From NCBI RefSeq assembly GCF_019393635.1, contig NC_057862.1, positions 416,809,669 to 416,873,668 on the forward strand: a stretch of DNA of 64,000 nt, in the 5' to 3' direction. The position numbers and the translations under genes are program-made. Numbering within the stretch: the first letter of the stretch is position 1; each line of letters opens with the position of its first letter. Origin of the DNA: Dromiciops gliroides (taxonomy: Eukaryota > Chordata > Mammalia > Microbiotheria > Microbiotheriidae). This document shows, piece by piece, positions 39,201 through 51,700 of the stretch. The notes beneath the pieces are model-generated. The model searched no databases. It was not told where the DNA came from and saw only the letters and a program-made list of their open reading frames with translations.

Positions 39201-42200
39201 TAAATGTAAAAACAAAACAAAAACAAACACACCACATCAGCTGAAAGAAGAAATACCTCCTCTCTCTCTCCTACATTAGAAAGAGGTTAAACACATACAC
39301 ACACGCATATGCATACATAAAACCGCTCCCTACACTGGCTTCATGAAAAACTTCATTTCTTTTCAATGCTTACAAAACCACAGAACTGGTCTCTGTATTC
39401 ATCACTGTCAAGCAATCATTCTCTGACAAGAGACAGTTTCATTAATAATAAGTTTCTAAGGAATATGTGGGGCAGCAAGGTTTGTGATATAGCTAACTTT
39501 GTATCCCCAGCATCTAACACACACTATGCCTTCCTAACAGGAGACACTAAATGTTTATTAAATTAAAGATGTTCCCAGGTTTGTAATAAATGTTATTCAG
39601 TCCATCAACACTTAGCTTTTAAGGAATAGAGAAGCAAGAGTTGGGAAGGACCCCTGGATTTGGAGTCATGTGAGGGCTTGGCACCCCACAAACTGACCTT
39701 GGAAGATGTAGTAATCTAGGCACAGAATGGAGAGCTTTTCTGGGTTCGTTCATATGAAAAATTACAATGTATATTTCAGCTACCATATTTTTCCCCTTTG
39801 AAAATTCACTATCAAGAATAAAACTAACAAATAAATCAGGAGCTGAAATATAATCTCCAACATCATTCCCATCCAACTGGTTCATCTAGTTTCACCAGCA
39901 TATAAACTGCACCATATTCTGCGGAAGTCTTCCAGAAACTGGTTAGGAACTACTATATACACTTTCTATTTGCATGAGGCTTAGCATGATATAGAGCAGA
40001 AGTTCTTAACATGGGGTCTGTGAACTTTTTTTTTTTAATTGATATCTGTAATTCAGTATACTTGATTTCCTTTTTAATCCTAAGCATTTTATACATTTAA
40101 AAACATTATTCTGCAACAGGGTTCCTGGGTTTCACCAGACTGCCAAAGTGGAGGTAATCTATGACACAAAAAGGTTTAAGAATACATGGTATAGGAGGCA
40201 GCTAGGTGGTGCAGTGGATATAGCACCAGCCCTGGATTCAGGAGGATCTGAGTTCAAATTCAGCCTCAAACACTTAACACTAGCTGTGTGACTCTGGGCA
40301 AGTTACTTAATCCTCATTGCCCCACAAAAGAAAAAAAATTTTTTTAATTAAAAAAAAGAAGAGGGGCAGCTAGGTGGCACAGTGGATAAAGCATTGGCCC
40401 TGCAGTCAGGAGGACCTGAGTTCAAATCCAGCCTCAGACACTTGACACTTACTAGCTGTGTGACCCTGAGCAAGTCACTTAACCCCCATAGCCCCGCAAA
40501 AAAAAAAAAAGAAGAAGAAGAATACCTGGTATAAAAACTTACTAAACTCTGTATACCCTTTGACCAAGCAATAATACTACTTAGTCTATACCCCAAAGAG
40601 ATTTTAAAAAGAATAAAAGGACCCATATGTACAAAGATATTTATAGTGGTTCTTTTTGATGTAGCAAAGAATTGGAAACTGAGGGGATATCCATCTGGGG
40701 AATGGCTAAGCAAATTCTGGCACGTAAATGTTGTGTGCTTCAGTCGTGTCCAACTCTTCGTGACTTCATTTGGGATTTTCTTGGCAAAGATGCTGGAGTG
40801 TTTTGACATTTCCTTATACAGCCTTTTTTTTTTTTTTAAACAAATGAGGAAACTGAAGCAAACAGGGTTAAGTAATTTGCCCAAGGTCATACAGCTATTA
40901 AGTGTCTATGGCTGGATCTGAACTCAGGTTTTCCTGACTCCAAGGCAGTGCTCTCTCTATCCACTGCACCATGAAATACTATTATTTTCTAAGATATAAT
41001 GATGGGGATATTTTCAGAGAAACTGAGGAAGAATTGCATGAACTAATACAGAGTGAAGTGAACAGAACTAGGAGAATACATAATAACAACATTGTAAACA
41101 TAAACAACTTCAAAAGATTTAAGAACTCTGATCAATGCAATGACCAACCCCAATTACAGAAAAATCATGATGAATCATGCTATCTATACCTCCTAACAGA
41201 GAGGTGATATAGTCAGGATGCAGACCAAGATATTTTTTGGACATGGCTAATATCAGCAATTACTTTTGCTTGACTTATGAATATCTGTTACAAAAATTTT
41301 TTTTTCTTTTTCAATGCAGGGGAAATGGGTAGAAGGGAGAGGAGGATTTTAATTCATTGAACAAAAAATTTTAAAAACAGAGTAAAGATTCCTTTTTTTT
41401 TTTTTTTTGGTGAGGCAATTGGGGTTAAGTGACTTGCCCAGGGTCACAAAGCTAGTAAGTGTTAAGTGTCTGAGGCCGGATTTGAACTCAGGTCCTCCTG
41501 AATCCAGGGCCGGTGTTCTATCCACTGCGCCACCTACCTGTCCCAAGATTCCATTTTTAAAATAATCAAACATGTTATACAGGCCAGAACAGTAGACTTG
41601 AGAGTCAAGAGGACCTGTGGTCAGACTCTGCTTCAACCACAGCCATATAACACTGGGCAATCTCTTTCAACCTTTGAGGACTCCTGAATTACCCCATCAT
41701 TCCCCTGTATTGGGTGTCTGCCCCATCCCTACCCTGCCCCTGCTTTTCAGCTTGCTTTTGCATGTTGTCTTTCCCCATCCAATTGTAAGCTCTTCGAGGG
41801 CAGGGTCTGTATTTCTTTTTCATTTTTTGTATCCCCAACACTTAGCACAGTGCCTGCTTTATAGCAGGTGTTTTAATAAATGTTTACTGACAACAATACT
41901 TATAGTATTTATTCCACAAGATAATTATGAGAATCAAATAAGATAATATATACAGTTTTCCAAATCTTAATGTGAACTTTTAAATTTTATTTATGTTTTA
42001 AATAACATAAATGTGTTATTTGTTTTTGTTAATTATGAGTTTTATTATATCCAGTCCTATGATTTCACTGGTATAAAGCAATCCCCACTACCAAAGCAGA
42101 CTGGCAACTGTTCTGTAATATTTTTAGCAAGTTACCTGGAGCACCAAGAGCAGCTTGAGTGACACATTCAAGGTTACACAGTATGTTTCAGAGGCAGACT

Positions 42201-45200
42201 TGGGTCTTTCTGACTCTTAGGTCAGCTCTCTATCCACTATGCCATTCTGTCTTTCTAGACATTTTCCATCTGTCTGTTTTCATGAGTTCACAAATGTTGG
42301 TAAAAATAAACAAGATGTCATAATTCTTCCTAAGATCCTCCCCCTTTTAATGTATCCCACAGAATTTTAAACCTTAAAGTACCATGAAAGTCTCTTCTAA
42401 TCTAATCTCTTCATTTTGCAGTTGGGAAACCTGAGGCTCATGAAAAGGAAATTACTTTCCTCAATGTTGCACAAGTTAGTGGCCGCTCTGGGACCCAACA
42501 TCTCCAGGTGTCTGAAATAAATGGATTTGTATAGTTGCCAATGGAAAATCATGTCTTTGGATTTTTTTTGTTTTGTTTTGGTTTTTTTGGTGAGGCAATT
42601 GGGGTTGTGACTTGCCAAGGGTCACACGGCTAGTAAGTGTTACGTGTCTGAGGCCAGATTTGAACTCAGGTCCTCCTGACTCCAGGGCTGGTGTTCTATC
42701 CACTGAGCCAACTAGCTGCCCAATGTCTTTGAATTTTTAACAGCCATTTCGCCAAATATTTGCCAATAATATTAATCTACAGAATTCCATATTGTTGGAT
42801 GTGAATCCAGAACCCATTCCTACAGGCTCAATTCCTACTGAAATAGGCTACAGAGATTTATTATTCAATGGGCTCATTAGGGAGTTAGTGCCACAGGTGA
42901 ACAAAAAGGTAAGAGTAGAAATACGAGTGGACAAAAGACTGTCATGAGAGTCAAGAAGCCCAACTCTGGGTCCAGCTCTATCATGTGCTGTGTGATCTTA
43001 CTCTTCTACCCTTGAGCCTCCTCATCCCTAAGATGAAGGGTTTGGTCTCAATGCTATCTGAGGTTGCTACAAGCTCTAACTTTCTGTAGTTAAGCAAAGA
43101 ATTATTCTACATCTGAACCCATAATGCTCTTGACTCCAGTAGTTATAATGAATAATGTCAAACACCAATTTATTCATACCATTAAAAATTACCAAAAAAC
43201 AAACCCTTTATTTTTTGGTATCTATGACTAGAATAACTTATGGGCATTTACTATTCTGTCTTTCAGAGTAGTATTCCTTGATCCATATAAACAAAAAATA
43301 TTTATAGAAGCACTTCTTGCTGTAGCAAAAAACTGGAAACAAATTAGGGAATTTCACCACAAATTGGGAGATGGCTTACAAATTATGACAAATTAACATT
43401 ATGGAATATTATGCTATATGAAATGAATAAAGGGACAGATTAAGAGAAACCTGGGAGGACCCGTATGAAATATTGCAAAGTAAAATGAGAAGAACAAGAA
43501 CAATCTATATAATGACTATAACTTTGTAAAAGAACATAATTGTGAATGAATTAAGGAGCATGATTAATCTAATGGTCAATCAGCTACAGAAGAGTAAGGA
43601 TGAGTCACACTTTCCCACTCTCCTGATGGAGATGTGATGGACTAGAAGGTGCAGAAAGAGACATACGTTTTCAGATATAGCAAATGTGTGAATGTTTGTA
43701 GATTTCATGAGATTTCTTATTTATTAGAGGGGAGGGAGCGTAGAAATAGTGATTCTAAGAAAAGAGAGAAAAGAAATTCAATGCATTATTGAAAAACACA
43801 AAAACAGGAGAGCCAAAGGAAGTTCATAAGAAAATAAGGAGACACAAACAAGCAGGTCAGTGTTGGAACTAGCATATTAAATTTGAAATAACAAAAAAAG
43901 GGTAAAAGCTAGTGCAAATTCATATGCGGTCCTCTTTTTTCTGATCTTTGTATGAGAAAATAAACTATTTATTGTTTGCCAAGTTCAGAATAACAAAAAG
44001 AGAAACATTTAAGTAAATAAAAGTGTTCCTTCTACAAAGGAACAATGAATGTGTAGCATACCTACCCAAGCTCTCACGTTGGGGAAAAAACTATGATTAA
44101 GCTCCAGAATCCAGTACACAAAATCAGACGATGACAACAGGTTTTAGACCATTAAGCAATTCTATTTTTGTACTTTCACAGAAAGTTGGCAATTAACTTA
44201 TAGAGTCCTTTGAGATATGAAGGCTAGCTACCAGAGTCCCAGTGACTGGAAAGTCAAGCAAAGGTGACAAAATTGAGGTTGAAAAAAAAATGTCAAAAAC
44301 AAAATAATAGCAACCTTTCTGAAGAATGAGAGCATGTATCAAAGGTAATGAGACACTATTTCTTACTGAAATACATATACACAGACACACACAAACATGT
44401 ATGCGTACACCCCTGTACACCCTTACAAGTAAGCAATTTTCCTCATACAGTCCTTACCTGCAGCTCTCTGAAAAGCATCCACTGCATGTTCAAGCCCTGT
44501 TTGTGTCTGCCGGTTACTTCGAGTCCCAATTTGTGTATAGACGGCACCAATATTAAATAGGATACTGGCTTTTTCCAGCAACAAATTCTGCTGACTAACT
44601 GGAACACCAGTTAATGAATCATACCTATTTAAGAAAAATGTAAGGATAAAGAAAACTTCACTTTTGCTTCTGTTGAAAACATAATAATCTTTTACATGAA
44701 AATCAAAGGTCCCACAAGCTATTTGTTTACTAACAAGGATAAAAAACTTGCTCATATTTAATTAAGATCCTGTCCAGGGGGCAGCTAGATGGTGGATAGA
44801 GCACTGGCCCTGGATTCAGGAGTACCTGAGTTCAAATCTGGCCTCAGACACTTAACACTTACTAGCTGTGTGACCCTGGGCAAGTCACTTAACCCCAACT
44901 GCCTCACAAAAAAAAAAAAAAAAAAAGATCCTGTCCAAAACTATTCTTGGTTTAAAGAATAATATGGGGGCAGCTAGGTGGCACAGTGGATAAAGCACCG
45001 ACCCTGGATTCAGGAGGACCCAAGTTCAAAACCAGCCTCAGACACTTGACACTTACTAGCTGTGTGACCCTGAGCAAGTCACTTAACCCTCACTGCCCTG
45101 CCAAAAAAAAAGAACAATAATATGATTCTCTCTTTTTGAAAAAAAATAATAATAAATAATAAACATTTTTATTTATAGTTTGGGGTTCCAATTTTTATCT

Positions 45201-47258
45201 CTCTTTCCTTCCCCCCGCCCTGAGGTAGCAAGCAATCAGATATGGGTTATACATGTATGATTATGTAAAGTATTACCATATTTCTCATTTTGTACAAGAA
45301 AACTCGATTAAAAGAAAAAAATGAAAGAAAGTGAAAAATAACATGCTTCAGTCTGTTCCATCAATATCAGTTCTTTCTTTGAAGATGGATAGTACGTTTC
45401 ATCAATAGTCCTTTGGGATTGTCTTAGATCATTGTATTGTTGAGAATAGTCAAATCATTCACAGTTCTTCATCAAACAATACTGCTGTACAATGTTCTCT
45501 TGGTTCTGCTCACTTCATAATACATCATTTCCTACATGTCTTTCCAGGCCTTTCTGAAGTCATCCTGCTTGTCATTCTGTCACCATCATAAACTATAGTT
45601 TGTCTAGTCATTCCCCAATTGATGGGCATTCCTTTGATTTCCAATTCTTAGCAACTACAAAAAGAGCTCTTTGGGGGGATGTCTTTGGGATATAAACCTA
45701 GCAGTGGTATTGCTGAATCAAAGGGTATGCACAGTTCCATAGCCCTTTGGGCATAATTCCAAATTGTTCTCCAGAATGGTTGGATCTGTTCACAACTCCA
45801 CCAACAGTGGATTAACATCTCAGCTTTCCCACATCCCCTCCAACATCCAATATTTTCTCTTTTTGTTATATGTGCCACTCTGATAGGTGTTAAGTGACAC
45901 CTTAGAGTTGTTTTAATCTGCATCCCTCTGATCAATAATGATTGAGAGCATTTTTTCATATGATTATAGGTAGCTTTGATTTTTTTTTCTGAAAACTGCC
46001 TGTTCATATCCTTTGACCATTTATCAATTGAGGAATGACTTGTATTTTTATAAATTTGACTCAGTTCTCTATATATTTGAGAAATGAAGCCTTTATCAGA
46101 GATATGTTTTTCAAAAATTCTTTCCCAGTTTTCTACTTCCCTTGTAATCTTGGTTGCATTAACTTTGTTTGTACAAAAGGTTTTTAATTTTATATAATTA
46201 AAGTTATCTATTTTACATTTCATTTTATTCTCTATATCTTCTTTGGTTGTAAATTCTGCCCCTGTCCATAAATCTGACAGATAAAAGACTGCATACTCCC
46301 TTAATTTGCTTATGGTATCATTCTTTATGTGTAAATCATGTACCCATTTTGACCTTATTTTAGTATATGGTGTGAGATGTTGAGCTATACCTAGTTTCTG
46401 CCATACTGTTTTCCAGTTTTCCCAGAAGTTTTTGGTCAAATAATGAGTTTTTGTTCCAAAAGCTTAGATCTTTGGTTGTATCATATACTAGATTACTATA
46501 ATCATTTACTATAGTGTAATTTCTATCCTATTCCACTGATGTACCTCTCTATTTCTTAGCCAGTACCAGTCTGTTTTATTGTGGGTTTTTTGTTTTGTTT
46601 TTGTTTTTTGGTAGGGCAATGGGGGTTAAGTGACTTGCCCAGGGTCACACAGCTAATAAGTGTCAAGTGTCTGAGGCTGCATTTGAACTCAGGTCCTCCT
46701 GAATCCAGGGCCGGTGCTTTATCCACTGTGCCACCTAGCTGCTCCCCTGTACCAGTCTGTTTTGATAATTACTGCTTTATAATACAGTTTGAGATCTGGT
46801 ACTGCTAGACCACCTTCTTTTGTATTTTTTTTCATTGATTCCCATGATACCCTTGAACTTTTGTTTTTCTGGATGAATTTTGTTATTATTTTTTCTAGCT
46901 CTATAAAATATTTTTATTGGTATATCACTAAAGAAATAAATTAACTTAGGTAGGACTGTCATTGTTATTAATTGGCTCTGCCTACCCATGAGCAATTAAC
47001 ATTTTTCCAATTGTTTAGATCTGATTTTATTTCTGTGAAAAGCGTTTTGTAGTTCCGGTCATATAGTTGTTATGTTTGTCTTGGGAGGTAGACTCCCAAG
47101 ATAACATGATTCTCTTAACTGAAATATAATTATTGATTTTCTTAATAGTTTTTCCTTCAAATAGAAAATATTCAGAGTTTCTTTTAAGAATCCTATTTTG
47201 GTTTTTCCTTTTTGTTCTGATTCGTCTCTTATAACATGACTAATGAAGAAATATGTTT

Positions 47259-47310
<52 letters not shown>

Positions 47311-48747
47311 AAAACCTATATTGGATTACCTGCTGTCTAGGGGAAGGGGGAAGAAAGGGAAAGAGGGAGAAAAATTTGAAATTGAAATCTTATCTAAACA
47401 AATGTTGAAAACTAAAATTAATTAATTTTTTTTTTTTGGTTTGTTTGTTTGTGTTTTTGCGGGGCAATGGGGGTTAAGTGATTTGCCCAGGGTCACACAG
47501 CTAGTAAGTGTCAAGTGTCTGAGGTCGGATTTGAACTCAGGTACTCCTGAATCCAGGGCCGGTGCTCTATCCACTGTGCCACCTAGCCGCCCCCAAAATT
47601 AATTAATTTTTAAAAAGAATCCTATTTTGTATGAAAAAAGAACAGGGAGCTTCTCATTTGAGACTACATGATAAAAATATGATAGAAGAGGGGGCGGCTA
47701 GATGGTGCAGTGGATAAAGCACCAGCCCTGGATTCAGGAGTTCTTGAGTTCAAATCCAGCCTCAGACACTTTACACTTACTAGCTGTGTGAACTTGAGCA
47801 AATCACTTAACCCCCATTGCCCAGCCAACAAAAAAACAAACAAACAAAAAAAGTTAGAAGAGTTAAGATTTTTCTTAGAGGAACATTATAAAAAACTCAT
47901 CTCCCTTCCCAAAAGGAAGTTTAAAATCAACAGCCCTGATGTTTGGATTATTACAGGTCATGAGATATTAAACTGAAATTCTTATTCTGATCCTTAAAGA
48001 AAAATGTACCCTAATTCATGATCAAGCTCCCCAAACATACCTGGAGAAAATGTACAATTTCATTGGAATGCTTTAAATAATCTTGCTCCTTTAAGAATGC
48101 ATGCAGGGTCTTTACGTGGTGGCAAGGAATTGGAAGTTGAGGGGGTGCCCATCAATTGGGGAATGGCTGGACAAGTTATGGTATATGAATACAATGGAAT
48201 ACTATTGTGCTATAAGAAAGGATGAGCAGGAGGAGTTCAGAGAAACCTGGAGGGTCTTGCATGGGCTGATGATGAGTGAGATGAGCAGAACCAGAAGAAC
48301 ACTGTACACAGTATCATCAACATTGAGTGTTGATCTACTGTGATGGACTATATTCTTCTCACCAATGCAATGGTACAGAAGAGTTCCAGGGAACTCATGA
48401 TGGAAGAGGATCTCCAAATCCAAGGGAAAAAAAAAACTGCGGAGTATAGATGCTGAATGAACCATACTATTTCTTTTGTTCTTGGTGCTGTTTTTTTTTT
48501 GTTTGTTTGTTTTTTTTAGTGAGGCAATTGGGGTTAAGTGACTTGCCCAGGGTCACACAGCTAGTAAGTGTTAAGTGTCTGAGGCTGGATTTGAACTCAG
48601 GTACTCCTGACTCCAGGGCCAGTGCTCTATCCACTGCGCCACCCAGCTGCCCCAGTGCTGTTGTTTTTTTCTATTTTGAGGTTTTTCATCAGTGCTCTGA
48701 TTTTTTCTCTTGTAACATGACTAATGCAGAAATAGGATTAATGTTAT

Positions 48748-48797
<50 letters not shown>

Positions 48798-51700
48798 AAA
48801 CCTTATCAGATTGCCTGCTGTCTAGGGGAGGGGGAAGGGAGGGGAGGGAGAAAAATCTGAAATTGTAAAGCTTGTATGGACAAAAGATGAGAACTATCTT
48901 TACATGTAACAGGCAAAAAAATACTTTATTAATTAAAAAAAAAAAAGAATGGGGGGGGGTGGCGCAGCTAGGTGGTGAAGTGGATAGAGCACCGGCCCTG
49001 GAGTGAGGGGTACCTGAGTTCAAATCCGGCCTCAGACACTTAACACTTACTGGCTGTGTGACCCTGGCTGGGCAAGTCACTTAACCCCCATGGCCCCGCA
49101 AAAAAAAAGAAAAAAAAAAAGAATGTATGCAGATTGGGGCAGCTAGGTGGCGCAGTGGATAAAGCACCTGCCCTGGATTCAGGAGGACCTGAGTTCAAAT
49201 CTGACCTCAGACACTTATCACTTACTAGCTATATGACCCTTGCCCACTTAACCCCAACTGCCCTGCAAAAAAAAAAAAAAAAAGAATGCATGCAGATGAC
49301 AAAAATGGGAATAAAAATAGTGGAAGGGGCCACATTAATACACTGTAAATCAGTCCTATCATTCCAGAAAACAATTGGGAATTATATTTTAAAAAGGACT
49401 AAAATTTCCATGTCCAGAGATCCCATTGCTAGGTTAATATTCAGCAAAATATTTACAAGCAGTACTTTTTGTAGTTACCAAATAACTGGAAACAAAGAAG
49501 ATGTCCATTAGATGGGGCCTAGCTAAACATACTGTGGTATGCGATATCATACAATTTTACTGCCCTCTAAGAAATGATGAATATAAGAATATAAAGAAGC
49601 ATGGAAAGACTTAGGTGAAATGATAAAGCATAGAAGGAAGCAGAACCAGAAACGCGTTATACACAATTACAAAAATGGAAATGCAAAAAAATTTTAAATA
49701 GACAAAGAAACTAAATGTTTTGTAATTATAATGAAAAAACTTGGCCCTGGATAAGAGGTGGGAAAACGTACCTTCTTCACCTCATTGCAAAGGTGGAGGA
49801 GTATGGGTATGGAATACTGAATATATTATGATAAACACAACTGATACATTGATCGTTTTTGCTAAACTGCTTTTCTTTTAATCTTTCATTTAAAAATTTT
49901 GTTCCAAGTCTTGCTTACAGGGGATATATTAAAAAAAATTTTTAAGTGACATAAAAGCAAAAGATGTGAATAAAAACAAAAAGGGGAGGAAAGACATTAA
50001 GCTCACAGGGCTCCTGATACAATAACCCCAAAAATAGCAATAAAAGAACCCTTGGGGCAGAAAAACACACAAAAATATGAGCTGAGAGTTTTCTCCAGCT
50101 ATAGATAGATTTCAGGGGGCCGTGCTGGGCCACGAATAAAGCCTAACCCCACAATCGGGCCGACACACCAGACACCCGCCAGAGGAATTTGCCCCAATGT
50201 CTCTGAATCGGCTGCAGCACCGGAGTCTTCTGGAACCGAGCTCACAGTAGGGCTGAATGGCTGGCCTGGGGACTAAGTGCAGGGGTACCAGTGGACTGGG
50301 GGGAAGGATTTGACTGTCCCACCCCAGCAGGCAACCAGGAAGAAATCCTGAGTGTCTGAAGGCCCAGGTGGGGGAGGGGAGCAGGGGAGCAATCTCATCA
50401 GAAGCTGAGAACCACACCACAGAAAGCTTTGCTGGTTGGTTTCTTAGTAAATAGGCCTGAGGTTATCTCCGGACCTGAGAACAGGCTGGGTGAGATTAAA
50501 TCCTGCGCCCCCCTCAACCCAAAACACCTGGGACCCTCTGAAGCTGAGAACAGGAGTGGAGCCCAGAAGCAGCCTCCCCACCCCCACCCCACGCCCCCCA
50601 CCCCCCTGCCAACCCCCAGTGGAGAGTTTAAAATCAAGTGAAAGTGAGGCCAGGCAGGCTGAGAAGAAGCCCAATCATCCCCCAGGCCACGCTGTAGCTT
50701 GAACAGTGTGTCCTGGAATCAGCACCACACTTAAAGAAGGAGTTAAAAGCCAAGAAATAGTAAGCCAGGATGAGAAGGCAGAGAAAGCAGAAGACCATCG
50801 AAAACTTCTTTGGGGGAAAGGTAGACCACAATACAACCTCAGAAGAAGAAGATAGTAACAGGGTCAAAGCTCCAACATCCAAAGCTTCCAAAAAAAATAT
50901 GAACTGGTCTCAGGCCATGGAAGCTCTCAAAAGGGACTTTGAAGAGAAAGTAGGAGAAATAGAAAGATGCAAAGAAAAGGAGGAAAGAATGGAAAGGAAA
51001 ATGAGAGTGATGCAGGAGAGTCATGAGAAAAAAGTCAACAGTTTGAAAAGCCAAATGGAAAAGGAGATTAAAAAACTGTCTGATGAAAATAACTGCCTAA
51101 GAATTAGGATTGAACAAATGGAAGCTAGTAACTTTATGAAAAACCAAGACATAGTAAAGCAAATCCAACTGAATGAAAAAATAGAGGGCAGTGTGAAATA
51201 TCTTCTGGGAAAAACAGCTGACCTAGAAAATAAATCTAGGAGAGATCATTTGAAAATCATTGGACTACCTGAAAACCATGACCAAAACAAAAGCTTAGAC
51301 ACCATCCTCCAAGAGATTGTGAGGGAAAATTGCCCTGATATTCTAGAAGCAGAAGCTAAAATAGAAATTGAAAGAATCCACCGATAACCTCCTGAAAGAG
51401 ATCCCAAAAGGAAAACGTCCAGGAATATTACAGCCAAATTCCAGAACTCCCAGGTCAAGGAGAAAATACTGCAAGCAGCTAGAAAAAAGGAATTCAAATA
51501 CTGTGGAGCTCCAATAAGGATAAAGCAAGATCTAGCAGCTTCTACATTAAAGGACCAAAGGGCATGGAATATGATATTCCAGAGGGCAAAGGAACTGGGA
51601 CTTCAGCCAAAAATCACATACCCAGCAAAACTCAGTATAATTTTTCAGAGCCAAAAATGGGATTTCAATGAGAAAGAGGTCTTTCAAGCATTTGTGATGA

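Larger units (their letters stand above)
45150..47110 (-). mobile_element. L1 ORF2 C-terminal half and 3' UTR, split by a SINE
   Basis: The longest LINE reading frame in the window, 46439-45648 (263 codons), is the L1 ORF2p C-terminus. It carries [20 protein letters not shown] and the Cys-rich segment [20 protein letters not shown]. Upstream ORF2 text continues at 46995-46777 ([19 protein letters not shown]). The endonuclease and reverse-transcriptase parts are missing, so the copy is 5'-truncated. Confidence 0.92.
47190..47610 (+). mobile_element. L1 3' UTR insertion with a SINE nested in its tail
   Basis: 3' UTR text tttgttctgattcgtctctt, then an (AT)n run, then aaatgttgaaaactaaaatt. aagaatcctattttg flanks it, starting near 47187 and 47617. 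Confidence 0.85.
48107..48946 (+). mobile_element. L1 ORF2 C-terminal end and 3' UTR, relatively young
   Basis: The frame from 48101 to 48343 reads [20 protein letters not shown] then [12 protein letters not shown], the ORF2p end. The 3' UTR follows, with a SINE at 48499-48653 and a (GT)n(AT)n run at 48752-48797. It begins directly after aagaatgcatgcag (48093-48106). Confidence 0.9.

Noticed and set aside
44193..44560. Frames of 70-76 codons on both strands next to an RHPN2 exon
   Set aside because: They partly overlap the real exon in the wrong frame or strand and are partly CA-repeat translation.
50398..50702. Overlapping G- and P-rich frames on both strands
   Set aside because: They lie in the GC-rich L1 5' UTR, overlap one another and have no domain.
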